Source of the DNA: Flavobacterium sp. GT3R68 | GTDB lineage: Bacteria; Bacteroidota; Bacteroidia; Flavobacteriales; Flavobacteriaceae | Direction: 5' to 3' | NCBI RefSeq assembly: GCF_007109225.1 | Contig: NZ_VJZK01000002.1 | Span: 310,001-374,000, forward strand | DNA length: 64,000 bases | Part shown: positions 8,693 through 17,036 of the stretch, one piece after another | How the letters are laid out: every line of letters starts with the position of its first letter | Numbering within the stretch: position 1 is the first letter of the stretch | The notes under the pieces: model-generated | What the model was told of the DNA's origin: nothing | Database searches by the model: none | The model's input: only the letters and a program-made list of their open reading frames with translations | Program-made: the position numbers and the translations under genes

Positions 8693-9564
8693 TCCGCGTA
8701 TTTTTTTAATCCCAAAGCCAAATCATATTGCCGTTTAAAACCATACCCTTTGATGATTTTCATGTCGGCTAGCCAATTATTGGGGTCCCCTACTTTGGAT
8801 TCACCAGTAAATAAGATCTTTTTGTCAGGACAAAATGCATTTGTAAATAGCTGCGCTGCTTCGGCAATAGTAGTTTCGACCTGGCTGGCTACATTATAAA
8901 TAGAGCCCTGGAATGTTCCTTTTTGAATCACCAAATCAATAATTTGTATCAAATCATCGATATAAATAAAATCTCTGGTTTCGTTTCCTTTTCCAAACAG
9001 CGTTATGACATCGCTCTTTAGTGCTTTTTGATATAAATCCCAAAACAATTGCTTTCTCAGGCCTGGGCCATATGCTGAAAAAACGCGGAGGCTACAGGTG
9101 TTTAATCCGAAAAATTTATGGTATTCTGCTAACAGCAGTTCGCTTTGAAGTTTGTGAAATCCATAAGGTGATAACGGTTTAGCCACACTATTCTCTGCAA
9201 TTGGCAACGACTGTGGATTCCCATATACGGCAGCACTTGAAAAATTGATAAACTTGCATTCCGGATTATAATCCCGGATGGCGACTAATATTTTCTGGAC
9301 ATTGACCACATTAAGTTCAAAATCTTTAGAAGGGTTCTCAAACGAAAATCCGACATGGGCAGAACCGGAGGCATTGATACAGACATCAAATTGCTGTTCT
9401 TTGAATATGGAGGAAAAATCGGAATTCTGGCGATTAATGATAAAGAATTTGGTTGCCGAAGATGCATTGACGTCGGCTTGCCATACTTCGAAGTTTTTAG
9501 ATTCGAAATATGTAACACAATGGCTTCCTATAAATCCTGTTGAACCTATTACTAAAATTTTCAT
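8671..9564 (-). CDS. NAD-dependent epimerase/dehydratase (extended SDR)
   Basis: 297-aa extended short-chain dehydrogenase acting on a nucleotide sugar. GSTGFIG at 7-13 binds NAD(P), FSSAAVYG at 108-115 supplies the catalytic Ser, and Tyr134-x3-Lys138 (PYGFHK) is the catalytic pair. The RDFIYIDDL motif is intact. Its start overlaps the upstream acyltransferase by four bases (ATGA) and its end overlaps the next GT4 by 22, so it is firmly within the operon. Whether it is an epimerase, reductase or decarboxylase is not decided by sequence. Confidence 0.9.
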   Translation of the reverse strand: MKILVIGSTGFIGSHCVTYFESKNFEVWQADVNASSATKFFIINRQNSDFSSIFKEQQFDVCINASGSAHVGFSFENPSKDFELNVVNVQKILVAIRDYNPECKFINFSSAAVYGNPQSLPIAENSVAKPLSPYGFHKLQSELLLAEYHKFFGLNTCSLRVFSAYGPGLRKQLFWDLYQKALKSDVITLFGKGNETRDFIYIDDLIQIIDLVIQKGTFQGSIYNVASQVETTIAEAAQLFTNAFCPDKKILFTGESKVGDPNNWLADMKIIKGYGFKRQYDLALGLKKYAEWLRQNV

Positions 9565-10205
9565 TTGGTACTTTTATATTCAGGCAAATATTTTACAACT
9601 ACTGCTGGATTTCCTGCCACAACGGTCCATGGTTCCACATTTTTGGCAACCACGCTTTTTGCACCGACTACGGCTCCTTCTCCTACTGTTACTCCTTTGA
9701 GAATCGTAGCATCAAACCCTATCCAAACTTTGGACTTAATAACTATCGGTTTGTCTTCCACATTGGACCAATCTTTTGACACTACATTATTTCCGTTGTA
9801 TTTTATGTAATCCTCATAACATCGGGCATTGTCGTTTTTTCTTTCTTCCCAGTATATGCTATGTGAATTGTGGTCATCGATTGTTATTCCCCAGGCCATC
9901 GTCACATCATCGCCTACTTCGATCCTGTTTCTGCTGATAAAAGTAACTCCTCCCAAATGTACATTATCACCTATGATTACTTCACCTTTTTCAGATTCAA
10001 AAATAAAATTGGCATTTATTAATCCTTTCTCACCTATAGTGACATATTTCCTGTTTTGGATTTTTTCTGGTACATCAAAACGTATGTTGGCATATCGGTC
10101 CATAAATGTAGAATCCTCCTTCTGGAAATAATTATTATATTTCTGGAAAGAAGTCATTTCCGGTGCTTTTTTTTTCTTAAATATGTTCAGGATTTTACGA
10201 ATCAT
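9561..10205 (-). CDS. Hexapeptide-repeat acyltransferase (WbbJ/maltose-acetyltransferase-like)
   Basis: 214-aa left-handed beta-helix acyltransferase, probably O-acetylating a sugar of the polysaccharide. From about residue 50 on there are hexapeptide-type repeats (NANFIFESEKGEVIIGDNV and so on), with the later coils SKVWIGFDATILKGVTVGEG and VVGAKSVVAKNVEPW, then VVAGNPAVVVKYLPEY, the usual end of this family. The histidine in IDDHNSHS is the candidate catalytic residue. It abuts the upstream GT4 (TAAATG). Confidence 0.9.
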   Translation of the reverse strand: MIRKILNIFKKKKAPEMTSFQKYNNYFQKEDSTFMDRYANIRFDVPEKIQNRKYVTIGEKGLINANFIFESEKGEVIIGDNVHLGGVTFISRNRIEVGDDVTMAWGITIDDHNSHSIYWEERKNDNARCYEDYIKYNGNNVVSKDWSNVEDKPIVIKSKVWIGFDATILKGVTVGEGAVVGAKSVVAKNVEPWTVVAGNPAVVVKYLPEYKSTK

Positions 10206-11372
10206 TTACTTCTGTATCATTTTTAAAATTCTCAATACTTTAAAACCAATTCTGACTATTTTATATTTACTGTATTTTTTTTCGAGTTTTGTTAAAAGTA
10301 TAAATCTATTTTTCTTCAGACTTTTAAATTTTTTGTAAAGATTAAAATACTCGTTGGCTTGTATTTTAATATTAAATTCTTTTTCTACTTTATTAATGGC
10401 ATTCGTGCTTTGTTCAAAAAGACGGTTTCTATCGTTATGAAGGAGTATGATTTTTTCGGCAACACTATTAATATCCCCAATATTTTCAACATATCCAATA
10501 TCATTGGTAATCACTTTCTTTATTCCTTCGCTAAAATTATAGACAATTGGAACGCAACCTACACTCATTGATTCGAGTAACGATACCGGCAAACCATCAA
10601 GGCTAGATGGTAATATATAAATATCCTGGCGCTTCAAGATTTCAATAACATCTGCATTTGTTTCAGGAGTTTCAAATTGAAAATTGGAGTAGGCGCTTAC
10701 TTCTTTTTTAAAGTTTTGCTTTTCTTCTCCATCGCCCAAAATCATCCAGTTCACTTCAATATTGTTATTTACAAGTATCTGGTTTATTTTCGGCAGATCA
10801 TAAATTCCTTTTGATTTAACATGCCGCGCCAAAAAAACTAAATTTAATTTTTGAGACTCCTTTTTTTCCCTTTTGTAATTTTGAATTTCGACACCATGCT
10901 GAATAAAGTGTACGTCCTTTAATCGTTTCGGCAAAAGTTCCCTTATGCTTTCATACACTTCAAAATTATGCGCAATAAATATATCGATTAAATACTCATA
11001 TTTCTTAACCAGATATAAAAATCCTTTATCGTGACAAATGAAGTAAACGGTTTTATTGGATTTCGGGAAATGGTCGAGTGTTATTAATTCTTCGGGAAGA
11101 TTCGCGACAATTGCACCCTTTTTATTTGAAATATGTTTGTTTAGTTTTTCCGCCAGTTGCTCATCCGGTTGCTGTGTGAATTCAAAGATACTATCGTTTT
11201 CACCCAGGGAATGGTTTTCAAGTCTTTTGGCAGCCCAGTCCAGCGGATCTAGATAAATACATTTGACATCAAAATATTCATCAGGTCTGTGGGCCAGCAT
11301 GTTCCTGTGAAAACTGGAACCCCCTCCCATTAGGTTTTGACTGATGACTATTAATTCGGGCTTAGAGTGCAT
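10206..11372 (-). CDS. Glycosyltransferase family 4
   Basis: 388-aa GT-B enzyme. The N-terminus (ELIVISQNLMGGGSSFHRNM) has the glycine loop, the donor domain begins LVFLARHVKSKGIYDL, and the signature is SSLDGLPVSLLESMSVGCVP. The first Glu of the E-x7-E motif is replaced by Asp. The tail beyond about residue 345 is strongly basic and could bind membrane. The stop codon touches the start of the next gene, and the start overlaps the upstream methyltransferase-like gene by 11 bases. Confidence 0.88.
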   Translation of the reverse strand: MHSKPELIVISQNLMGGGSSFHRNMLAHRPDEYFDVKCIYLDPLDWAAKRLENHSLGENDSIFEFTQQPDEQLAEKLNKHISNKKGAIVANLPEELITLDHFPKSNKTVYFICHDKGFLYLVKKYEYLIDIFIAHNFEVYESIRELLPKRLKDVHFIQHGVEIQNYKREKKESQKLNLVFLARHVKSKGIYDLPKINQILVNNNIEVNWMILGDGEEKQNFKKEVSAYSNFQFETPETNADVIEILKRQDIYILPSSLDGLPVSLLESMSVGCVPIVYNFSEGIKKVITNDIGYVENIGDINSVAEKIILLHNDRNRLFEQSTNAINKVEKEFNIKIQANEYFNLYKKFKSLKKNRFILLTKLEKKYSKYKIVRIGFKVLRILKMIQK

Positions 11373-12315
11373 TAATTAATTCTGTTTTATTAGTTCTTGT
11401 ATTGTATACAGTTTTACCAACTAATGAATTTCTTTTTTCTATTTCCGAATATTGTTCCCCGTTTGGTTTTCTGTTTAAGGAGAATTTTGCTTTAAGGAAC
11501 CCTTCTTCACAAGACAGTTTTTTAAGATCTTTCATCTTATCATTTCTAATAAAATAAGCATTGTTCCCTTGAGAATTACATCCTATAAAGCTGTATCCCT
11601 TTTGCTCTGCTAAATCACACAGACTGCATAAAGAAGTTCCCCAATAATGCATACCATTACTTTTATCCCACACAAAATCTTCCTTATAAGGGATTGTCCA
11701 AGGATTCAAACCAAATTCAGCATTATACTCAGAAATTACAATAACTGGGTTTATGTTTTCTAACGCATTCCAAATCCAGTAATCATTACCATCAATATCA
11801 ATACTCAATAAGCCGAGTTCTTTATCAAAATTTCTGGATTTGATCAGTTCATTTATATTATCTTTTGTAATAAATGAATTTATAGAGTGGAGGTTAAAAA
11901 AATAACTAACAGCATCGTTTTTTATATAATTAACATTGTTCTCATCGCCGTCAATAACTAAACCATCCCATTTGTCATTGAATAATAAAAATCGGGTGTT
12001 CGATTCAATATATTTTTCGACACCAAATTCAACAAATGTCTTGTTCTCGATATCCAGATAATTAATCAGCCATTGAATAATACCATCATCTCCGAACTGT
12101 GAAAAAACCTGGAATTCAACTTCAGACAGTTTGGATATTTTTGTTTTTTGTAAATTTAAATGAGATTGAATGTGTCCTAAATTTACTTTTACATTTTTAT
12201 AACCATATAAATCATTTTCATGCTCTCTATTTTTTTTTAAAATTGCATCATAAATGAAGTTGACTTTTTTAAACAAACTTTTGAACTGATCAATTTTTTT
12301 AATTACTACATTCAT
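11362..12315 (-). CDS. FkbM-like methyltransferase-type protein (unassigned)
   Basis: 317-aa protein that looks like a SAM-dependent methyltransferase but belongs to no subfamily I can name. VEFGVEKYIESNTRFL at 95-110 resembles motif I (E-x-G plus helix), LVIDGDENNV (119-128) fits the acidic second strand, and SIDIDGNDYWIW at 171-182 matches the post-motif IDIDGND seen in FkbM-like proteins. The glycine motif is degenerate, so activity is uncertain. I chose the ATG at 12315; the longer frame begins with TTG at 12324. It sits next to a TylF-type methyltransferase and the exporter ATPase, which suggests glycan modification or chain-end capping. Confidence 0.65.
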   Translation of the reverse strand: MNVVIKKIDQFKSLFKKVNFIYDAILKKNREHENDLYGYKNVKVNLGHIQSHLNLQKTKISKLSEVEFQVFSQFGDDGIIQWLINYLDIENKTFVEFGVEKYIESNTRFLLFNDKWDGLVIDGDENNVNYIKNDAVSYFFNLHSINSFITKDNINELIKSRNFDKELGLLSIDIDGNDYWIWNALENINPVIVISEYNAEFGLNPWTIPYKEDFVWDKSNGMHYWGTSLCSLCDLAEQKGYSFIGCNSQGNNAYFIRNDKMKDLKKLSCEEGFLKAKFSLNRKPNGEQYSEIEKRNSLVGKTVYNTRTNKTELINAL

Positions 12316-12351
12316 GGTAAACAATTTATTATACTCATTTATTGAGACACA

Positions 12352-13155
12352 TTATTTTTTTATAATAACCCCTTGTCCTGTTGGTAAAGACAAAATGTTT
12401 TGCCCTTTTTCTACAGCAAATGCATCAAAAGCTTTCTTTTGCTCAATATGCAAAGGAAAACCATAATCATCCAAAACTATTACGCCTCCGGTTACAATTT
12501 TATCCCAAAAGTAATTAGCCGCAGCAATTTCTGGCTCCACACAATTCATATCTATGGATAGGTAACAAATCTTTTCTGCTTTACATAGCGGTAAGGTTTC
12601 CGGAACGATTCCTTTAATCACTTCAACATTGAATGGAGCAAAAGTTTTAACCACCTGTTCGTATACATTTGTATAATGTCCTTTTAAGTAAACATCAATC
12701 CCAGCTTTTCTCTCCGCTTCCGAAATCATACCCGGCACTAAACCTTCGTATGTATCCAATAAATAAAACTTTTTTGAAAGATTCTGAAAATCAATATAAT
12801 CTATTACCGCGCTTGAATAGGCACCTGTATATACCCCGCATTCGACAAAATCACCTTCTAGATTTTTTACTAAATCTGCAAACCAGCACACGATGTATGT
12901 TCGCCATTGTAACGTATATCCCTCCCACGGTTTTGTATCGGCCGCAGCTTGATATGCCTTTGCAAATCGGGGTTCTGTTATGAAATCACAATTATTACTT
13001 GTTGTTAGGCTATCGGTATCATAAGTGATTGGGCCTAAATAATGGTTAGATCTGAAATCCCTTCTATTCAAAGTATTTTGTATACTATCTATTTTTTTGA
13101 AATTCTTTAAAAACCATTCAATTTTATGAATTTGCCTTTTAATTTTGTCTATCAT
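12352..13155 (-). CDS. TylF/MycF-family O-methyltransferase
   Basis: 267-aa SAM-dependent methyltransferase of the macrocin O-methyltransferase type, often found in O-antigen and capsule loci where it methylates a sugar hydroxyl. FVECGVYTGAYS at 103-114 is motif I, LLDTYEGL at 132-139 is the characteristic second motif, SIDMNCVEPE supplies metal-binding acidic residues, and VLDDYG near 228 is the metal-binding Asp pair. It is second downstream of the wzt start. In ABC-exported O-antigens of E. coli O9a type, methyl groups cap the chain, a possible role here. Confidence 0.88.
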   Translation of the reverse strand: MIDKIKRQIHKIEWFLKNFKKIDSIQNTLNRRDFRSNHYLGPITYDTDSLTTSNNCDFITEPRFAKAYQAAADTKPWEGYTLQWRTYIVCWFADLVKNLEGDFVECGVYTGAYSSAVIDYIDFQNLSKKFYLLDTYEGLVPGMISEAERKAGIDVYLKGHYTNVYEQVVKTFAPFNVEVIKGIVPETLPLCKAEKICYLSIDMNCVEPEIAAANYFWDKIVTGGVIVLDDYGFPLHIEQKKAFDAFAVEKGQNILSLPTGQGVIIKK

Positions 13156-13223
13156 GATAATGGATTGTTAAATGAATTTAGGGAATATCGTCCTAACCCT
13201 AGGCATAGAATCATTCAGAGGTC

Positions 13224-14483
13224 TCATACTCTTAAATTGTACTTCAAATTAAAATAACCATAATTGGTGCCCTCAAACTTTGCCATGTCCGTACCTTCAT
13301 CATTTATTTTAAATGGGCAAATCATTTCCTGCAGATCATAAACTTGAGACGTACTCGCATCAAAAATGGCAAGTCGTAAAAAATAACTGTTGGCAGCTAA
13401 TATGCTGCAATCGATATCAAATGTTATTCTATTACTATTTTTCCCAACTAATAACTCATCAATAGATTTGACAAATGTTGACAAATAGTCTCCTGTGTTG
13501 GATTGTATCGTAAAGGAAAATGAAGCTTTTTTAATATCTTTATTTTTAAAGATTTCAAACTCGACGGACATTATATCACTAGATAAAAATTCATTTGTAC
13601 CAATAGTCTCATTTTTGTATAAAGTACAACTATCAATAAAAAGATCTTTTGTTTTATCTAAAGCTACATATGATAATCCTTTATCATTAAGTAAGCTGGT
13701 GTAATTTTCTAAAATACTAGAAATATTACTATAACTAACAAGCTTTCCCTTATCCATTAACATTCCTTTGTTGCATAAAGTGGCTACGGATCCTAATTGG
13801 TGGCTCACAAACAACACGGTTCTGCCTTCCCCTTTGCTGATGTCCCCCATTTTACCGAGGCATTTTTTCTGGAATTCGGCATCACCAACAGAGAGCACTT
13901 CATCCACAATCAGGATTTCGCTTTCTAAATGTGCCGCCACTGCAAAGGCTAAACGAACATACATTCCGCTACTGTATCTTTTTACCGGCGTATCGATATA
14001 GCGTTCAACTCCTGAGAAGTCAATTATTTCGGCTAATTTTTTAGAGATTTCACTTTTACTCATCCCTAAAATTGCGCCATTGAGATATATATTTTCTCTT
14101 CCGGTCAATTCCGGATGAAAACCGGTTCCTACTTCGAGTAAGGAGGCAATACGTCCTTTGGTTTTGATTACTCCTGTGGTAGGGGCAGTCACTCTGGACA
14201 ATAGTTTTAGCAGTGTTGATTTTCCGGCACCGTTTTTTCCAATAATACCTACTGCATCTCCCTGATTGATTTCAAAATTAATATCCTGCAAGGCCCAAAC
14301 ATAATCGCTGGTTCCTTTAGAACTGCGGTCATTTACATCCCCGATTTTGAGATACGGATTTTCTTTGCCGCGTATACTATGCCACCAACGGTTGATATCA
14401 TGACTGATCGTACCGGTGCCGACTTGTCCGAGACGGTATTGCTTGGAAATGTTTTCGGCTTTTAATATAATGTCTTTACTCAT
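13224..14483 (-). CDS. wzt: Polysaccharide ABC exporter ATPase with C-terminal domain
   Basis: 419-aa nucleotide-binding subunit of a Wzm/Wzt polysaccharide exporter in the inner membrane. Walker A GKNGAGKST is at 82-90, the signature SSGM at 171-174 and Walker B LIVDE at 191-195. The usual ATPase ends near residue 250. The remaining 170 residues are a beta-rich extension (for example VSYVALDKTKDL and MSVEFEIFKNKD), which fits the Wzt-C carbohydrate-binding domain of O9a-type exporters. The gene is separated from wzm by a repeat-flanked insertion, and its region immediately upstream is itself repeat sequence (from 14488). Confidence 0.95.
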   Translation of the reverse strand: MSKDIILKAENISKQYRLGQVGTGTISHDINRWWHSIRGKENPYLKIGDVNDRSSKGTSDYVWALQDINFEINQGDAVGIIGKNGAGKSTLLKLLSRVTAPTTGVIKTKGRIASLLEVGTGFHPELTGRENIYLNGAILGMSKSEISKKLAEIIDFSGVERYIDTPVKRYSSGMYVRLAFAVAAHLESEILIVDEVLSVGDAEFQKKCLGKMGDISKGEGRTVLFVSHQLGSVATLCNKGMLMDKGKLVSYSNISSILENYTSLLNDKGLSYVALDKTKDLFIDSCTLYKNETIGTNEFLSSDIMSVEFEIFKNKDIKKASFSFTIQSNTGDYLSTFVKSIDELLVGKNSNRITFDIDCSILAANSYFLRLAIFDASTSQVYDLQEMICPFKINDEGTDMAKFEGTNYGYFNLKYNLRV

Positions 14484-14487
14484 TTAA

Positions 14488-14577
14488 TAGTGAATGGTGA
14501 GTGGTGAATGGTGAGTAGTGAGGGTGGGTGAGGACAAACTATTCACTTTCCACTTCTGCCTATTCTTCTCACTAATT
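14488..14577. repeat. Left flanking repeat of the four-helix-bundle element
   Basis: Rich in GTGAATGGTGAGT motifs, then ACAAACTATTCACTTTC, ending in CTCACTAATT. It matches the right-hand copy at 14931-15014 as an imperfect direct repeat of 84-90 bp. AGTGAATGGT (14489) and ACTATTCACT (14539) are complementary in 9 of 10 positions, so each copy can fold. The copy starts five bases from the wzt ATG and includes the stop codon of the four-helix-bundle gene. Confidence 0.8.
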
Positions 14578-14919
14578 TTTATTTATATAATTCTTAAATC
14601 CTAATAAAAGTTTTTTTACTTCAATCAATTGTTTTTCAAAAGTTTCTTCCTTTTCAATAAATGTTAATCGCACCGCAATCAAATATTGTGTTTCTAGTTC
14701 TGAAAGCGAACCAATTGCAATATACAGAAATTGTAGCAATTCTTTATTCCCTTTTCGTGCAGCGCCTTCAGCTATGTTAGATGGAATAGATACGGCTGCC
14801 CTTGTCATTTGACTCGTTAAACCATATTTTTCTGAATCAGGAAACCGTTTCGTAATTTGATATAAACTAACAACCAAATCCATACTTTTTTTCCAAACCT
14901 CTAAATCTTTATGATCCAT
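14572..14919 (-). CDS. Four-helix bundle protein (23S rRNA intervening-sequence protein family)
   Basis: 115-aa protein of the four-helix bundle/S23 family. It shows the classic order: HKDLEVWKKSMDL at 3-15, FPDSEKYGLTSQM, RAAVSIPSNIAEGAAR around 45-60, then LYIAIGSLSELETQ. Members occur inside 23S rRNA insertions, as the accessory protein bAvd of diversity-generating retroelements, and as stand-alone genes. No reverse transcriptase or variable gene is nearby, so a DGR is not supported. It has no link to sugar export and is bracketed by imperfect direct repeats between wzt and wzm, so it looks like a small mobile cargo gene. Confidence 0.9.
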   Translation of the reverse strand: MDHKDLEVWKKSMDLVVSLYQITKRFPDSEKYGLTSQMTRAAVSIPSNIAEGAARKGNKELLQFLYIAIGSLSELETQYLIAVRLTFIEKEETFEKQLIEVKKLLLGFKNYINKN

Positions 14920-14930
14920 ATCTTTAATTA

Positions 14931-15050
14931 TTAGTGAGTGGTGAATGGTGAATGGTAGAAGAAGGCAAACTATTCACTTTTTCTATTCACTTCACTACTC
15001 AATTCTCACTAATTACTTCTCACTATTTACTTCTCACTATTTACTTTTAA
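14931..15050. repeat. Right flanking repeat of the four-helix-bundle element
   Basis: Copy of the left repeat (GTGAGTGGTGAATGG, then GCAAACTATTCACTTT, ending CTCACTAATT at 15014), followed by short direct repeats ACTTCTCACTATTT up to the wzm stop codon at 15051. The arrangement of motif, complementary motif and same end sequence is shared with 14488-14577. Confidence 0.8.
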
Positions 15051-15917
15051 CTATACGGTATCAATGAAACTCTTCTCGGTTTTATTAAAAATCAACAAAC
15101 CAATAAAAAATACGATGAGGGTTACTGCAATTGTATACACCAATCCTGAAACAGAAATCTGACCTACATCCAATAACATATATCGGGTGCTTTCTATTAC
15201 ATAGGCTAATGGATTGTATTCTACCAGCCAGGCATAATTAGGAATCTTGTCCTTGATTAATGCCATGGGATACATCACCGCAGATATATACATCAGCAAT
15301 TGTACACCAAACCCAATCAGGTAGCTAAAATCCCTGTATTTAGTCACGAGGGAGGAAATCAGCATACCAAATCCCAATCCCAAAATTCCCATCAATACAA
15401 TGAGTAATGGAAAAAAAGCCGTCGCACTATTTAAAGCCACAGCCGCGCCCTGCATATAATAATAAATATAAAATACTATAAAAATCAGGAACTGAATTCC
15501 AAATTTCAAAAGATTAGAAATCACAATAGAAATAGGCACAATAAGACGCGGGAAATACACTTTCCCGAATATACCGGCATTGCTTCGGAAGGTATCTGAA
15601 GTAGCATTCAGGCAGGACGTAAAATAATTCCACACGGTAATCCCCGCCAGGTTAAACAAAAATGGAGGAACAGTCCCGGTGTCGATTCCGGCCACATTAT
15701 TAAAAATAATCGTGAAGGTTATCGATGTAAATAAAGGCTGTATCAAATACCAAAGCGGTCCTAAAACGGTTTGCTTGTATACCGTCACCACATCTCTTTT
15801 TACAAAAAGCATCAGCAAATCACGGTATTGCCAAATTTCTTTCAGGTTGAGTGAAAAGAATTTGTTTTTTGGCGTTATTTCAAAAAGCCATTCTGAATTG
15901 GTATTGTCCTTGTTCAT
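15051..15917 (-). CDS. wzm: Polysaccharide ABC exporter permease
   Basis: 288-aa ABC-2 type inner-membrane permease that, with Wzt, moves a lipid-linked polysaccharide across the inner membrane. The N-terminal amphipathic stretch includes LLMLFVKRDVVTVYKQTVLG with the family motif KQTVLGPLWY, followed by six hydrophobic segments, roughly at 60-80, 95-115, 140-165, 170-195, 200-220 and 255-280. The length is normal. It is downstream of rfbB, with wzt as the expected partner on the other side of the inserted four-helix-bundle gene. Confidence 0.95.
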   Translation of the reverse strand: MNKDNTNSEWLFEITPKNKFFSLNLKEIWQYRDLLMLFVKRDVVTVYKQTVLGPLWYLIQPLFTSITFTIIFNNVAGIDTGTVPPFLFNLAGITVWNYFTSCLNATSDTFRSNAGIFGKVYFPRLIVPISIVISNLLKFGIQFLIFIVFYIYYYMQGAAVALNSATAFFPLLIVLMGILGLGFGMLISSLVTKYRDFSYLIGFGVQLLMYISAVMYPMALIKDKIPNYAWLVEYNPLAYVIESTRYMLLDVGQISVSGLVYTIAVTLIVFFIGLLIFNKTEKSFIDTV

Positions 15918-15965
15918 TTTTTTATTTTAAACTAAATCACTGGGTAAGCGCATTGTTGCTAATTT

Positions 15966-17015
15966 TTAAGCTTCATACTGTTTTTCGTAGTACTTTGCAT
16001 ATTCCCCTGAGGTTACGTGTTTAAGCCATTCTTCATTATTCAAATACCAATCTACTGTTCTTTCCAATCCCTGTTCGAAGGTAACGGAAGGTTTCCAGCC
16101 TAATTCTTTATTTATTTTAGAGGCATCAATTGCGTAGCGCAAATCATGTCCGGGTCGGTCTTTAACATAAGATATCAACTTTTCTGAAGTACCTGTGGCT
16201 CTTCCTAATTTTTGGTCCATGATTCCGCACAATAACTTCACCAGATCAATGTTCTGCCATTCGTTAAAACCGCCAATATTGTAGGTTTCGTGGTTTCTTC
16301 CCTGGTGGAACACCAAGTCAATAGCCACGGCATGATCTTCAACAAAAAGCCAGTCACGGGTGTATTTACCATCTCCATAGACCGGTAATGCTTTGTTGTT
16401 AATAATATTATTGATGAAAAGCGGAATTAATTTCTCCGGAAAGTGGTTGGGTCCGTAATTGTTGGAACAATTGGTAATGACATAAGGTAATCCGTAAGTT
16501 TCGCCATAGGCTCTTACAAAATGATCCGAACTTGCTTTGGAAGCAGAATAAGGGGAATTGGGGTCGTAGGATGTGGTTTCGGTAAATAAACCCTCGGCGC
16601 CTAAACTTCCATAGACTTCATCGGTACTGATATGGTAAAAACGTTTTCCTGCCTCCTGCCCTTTCCATTGATTTTTGGCGGCATTCAATAGATTCATCGT
16701 TCCGATAACATTTGTTTTCACAAAGGATAACGGATCCTCTATGGAACGATCCACATGCGATTCGGCAGCCAGATGCAGTACCCCGTCAAATTGATGCTCT
16801 TCGAACAACTGGTTGATAAATGTGTCGTCTACGATATCCCCTTTAACAAAGGTATAATTTGGTGCTCTCTCTATGTCGGCAATATTTTCAAGATTCCCTG
16901 CATAGGTAAGCGCATCCAAATTAAAGATGTGGCAATTCGGATAGTTCTGAACAAACCTTCTTACTACATGAGAACCTATAAAACCAGCCCCGCCTGTTAT
17001 TAATATCTTTTTCAT
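15966..17015 (-). CDS. rfbB: dTDP-glucose 4,6-dehydratase
   Basis: 349-aa NAD-dependent dehydratase making dTDP-4-keto-6-deoxyglucose, precursor of rhamnose, Fuc4N, Qui4N and others. GGAGFIGSH is at 8-16, the catalytic TDE at 131-133 (ISTDEVYG), and Tyr156-x3-Lys160 in PYSASK. The C-terminal YVKDRPGHDLRYAIDASKI motif is intact. No rmlA, rmlC or rmlD is seen in the window, so dTDP-glucose must come from elsewhere. A decayed second copy lies at 49586-49759 beside a WecE-type transaminase that needs this product, so this gene may now supply it. Confidence 0.96.
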   Translation of the reverse strand: MKKILITGGAGFIGSHVVRRFVQNYPNCHIFNLDALTYAGNLENIADIERAPNYTFVKGDIVDDTFINQLFEEHQFDGVLHLAAESHVDRSIEDPLSFVKTNVIGTMNLLNAAKNQWKGQEAGKRFYHISTDEVYGSLGAEGLFTETTSYDPNSPYSASKASSDHFVRAYGETYGLPYVITNCSNNYGPNHFPEKLIPLFINNIINNKALPVYGDGKYTRDWLFVEDHAVAIDLVFHQGRNHETYNIGGFNEWQNIDLVKLLCGIMDQKLGRATGTSEKLISYVKDRPGHDLRYAIDASKINKELGWKPSVTFEQGLERTVDWYLNNEEWLKHVTSGEYAKYYEKQYEA

Positions 17016-17036
17016 TATGCTGCTACTTTTTAAAAC

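Noticed and set aside
14572..14919. Diversity-generating retroelement, because the protein is in the bAvd superfamily
   Set aside because: No reverse transcriptase, template repeat or variable target gene is present nearby.
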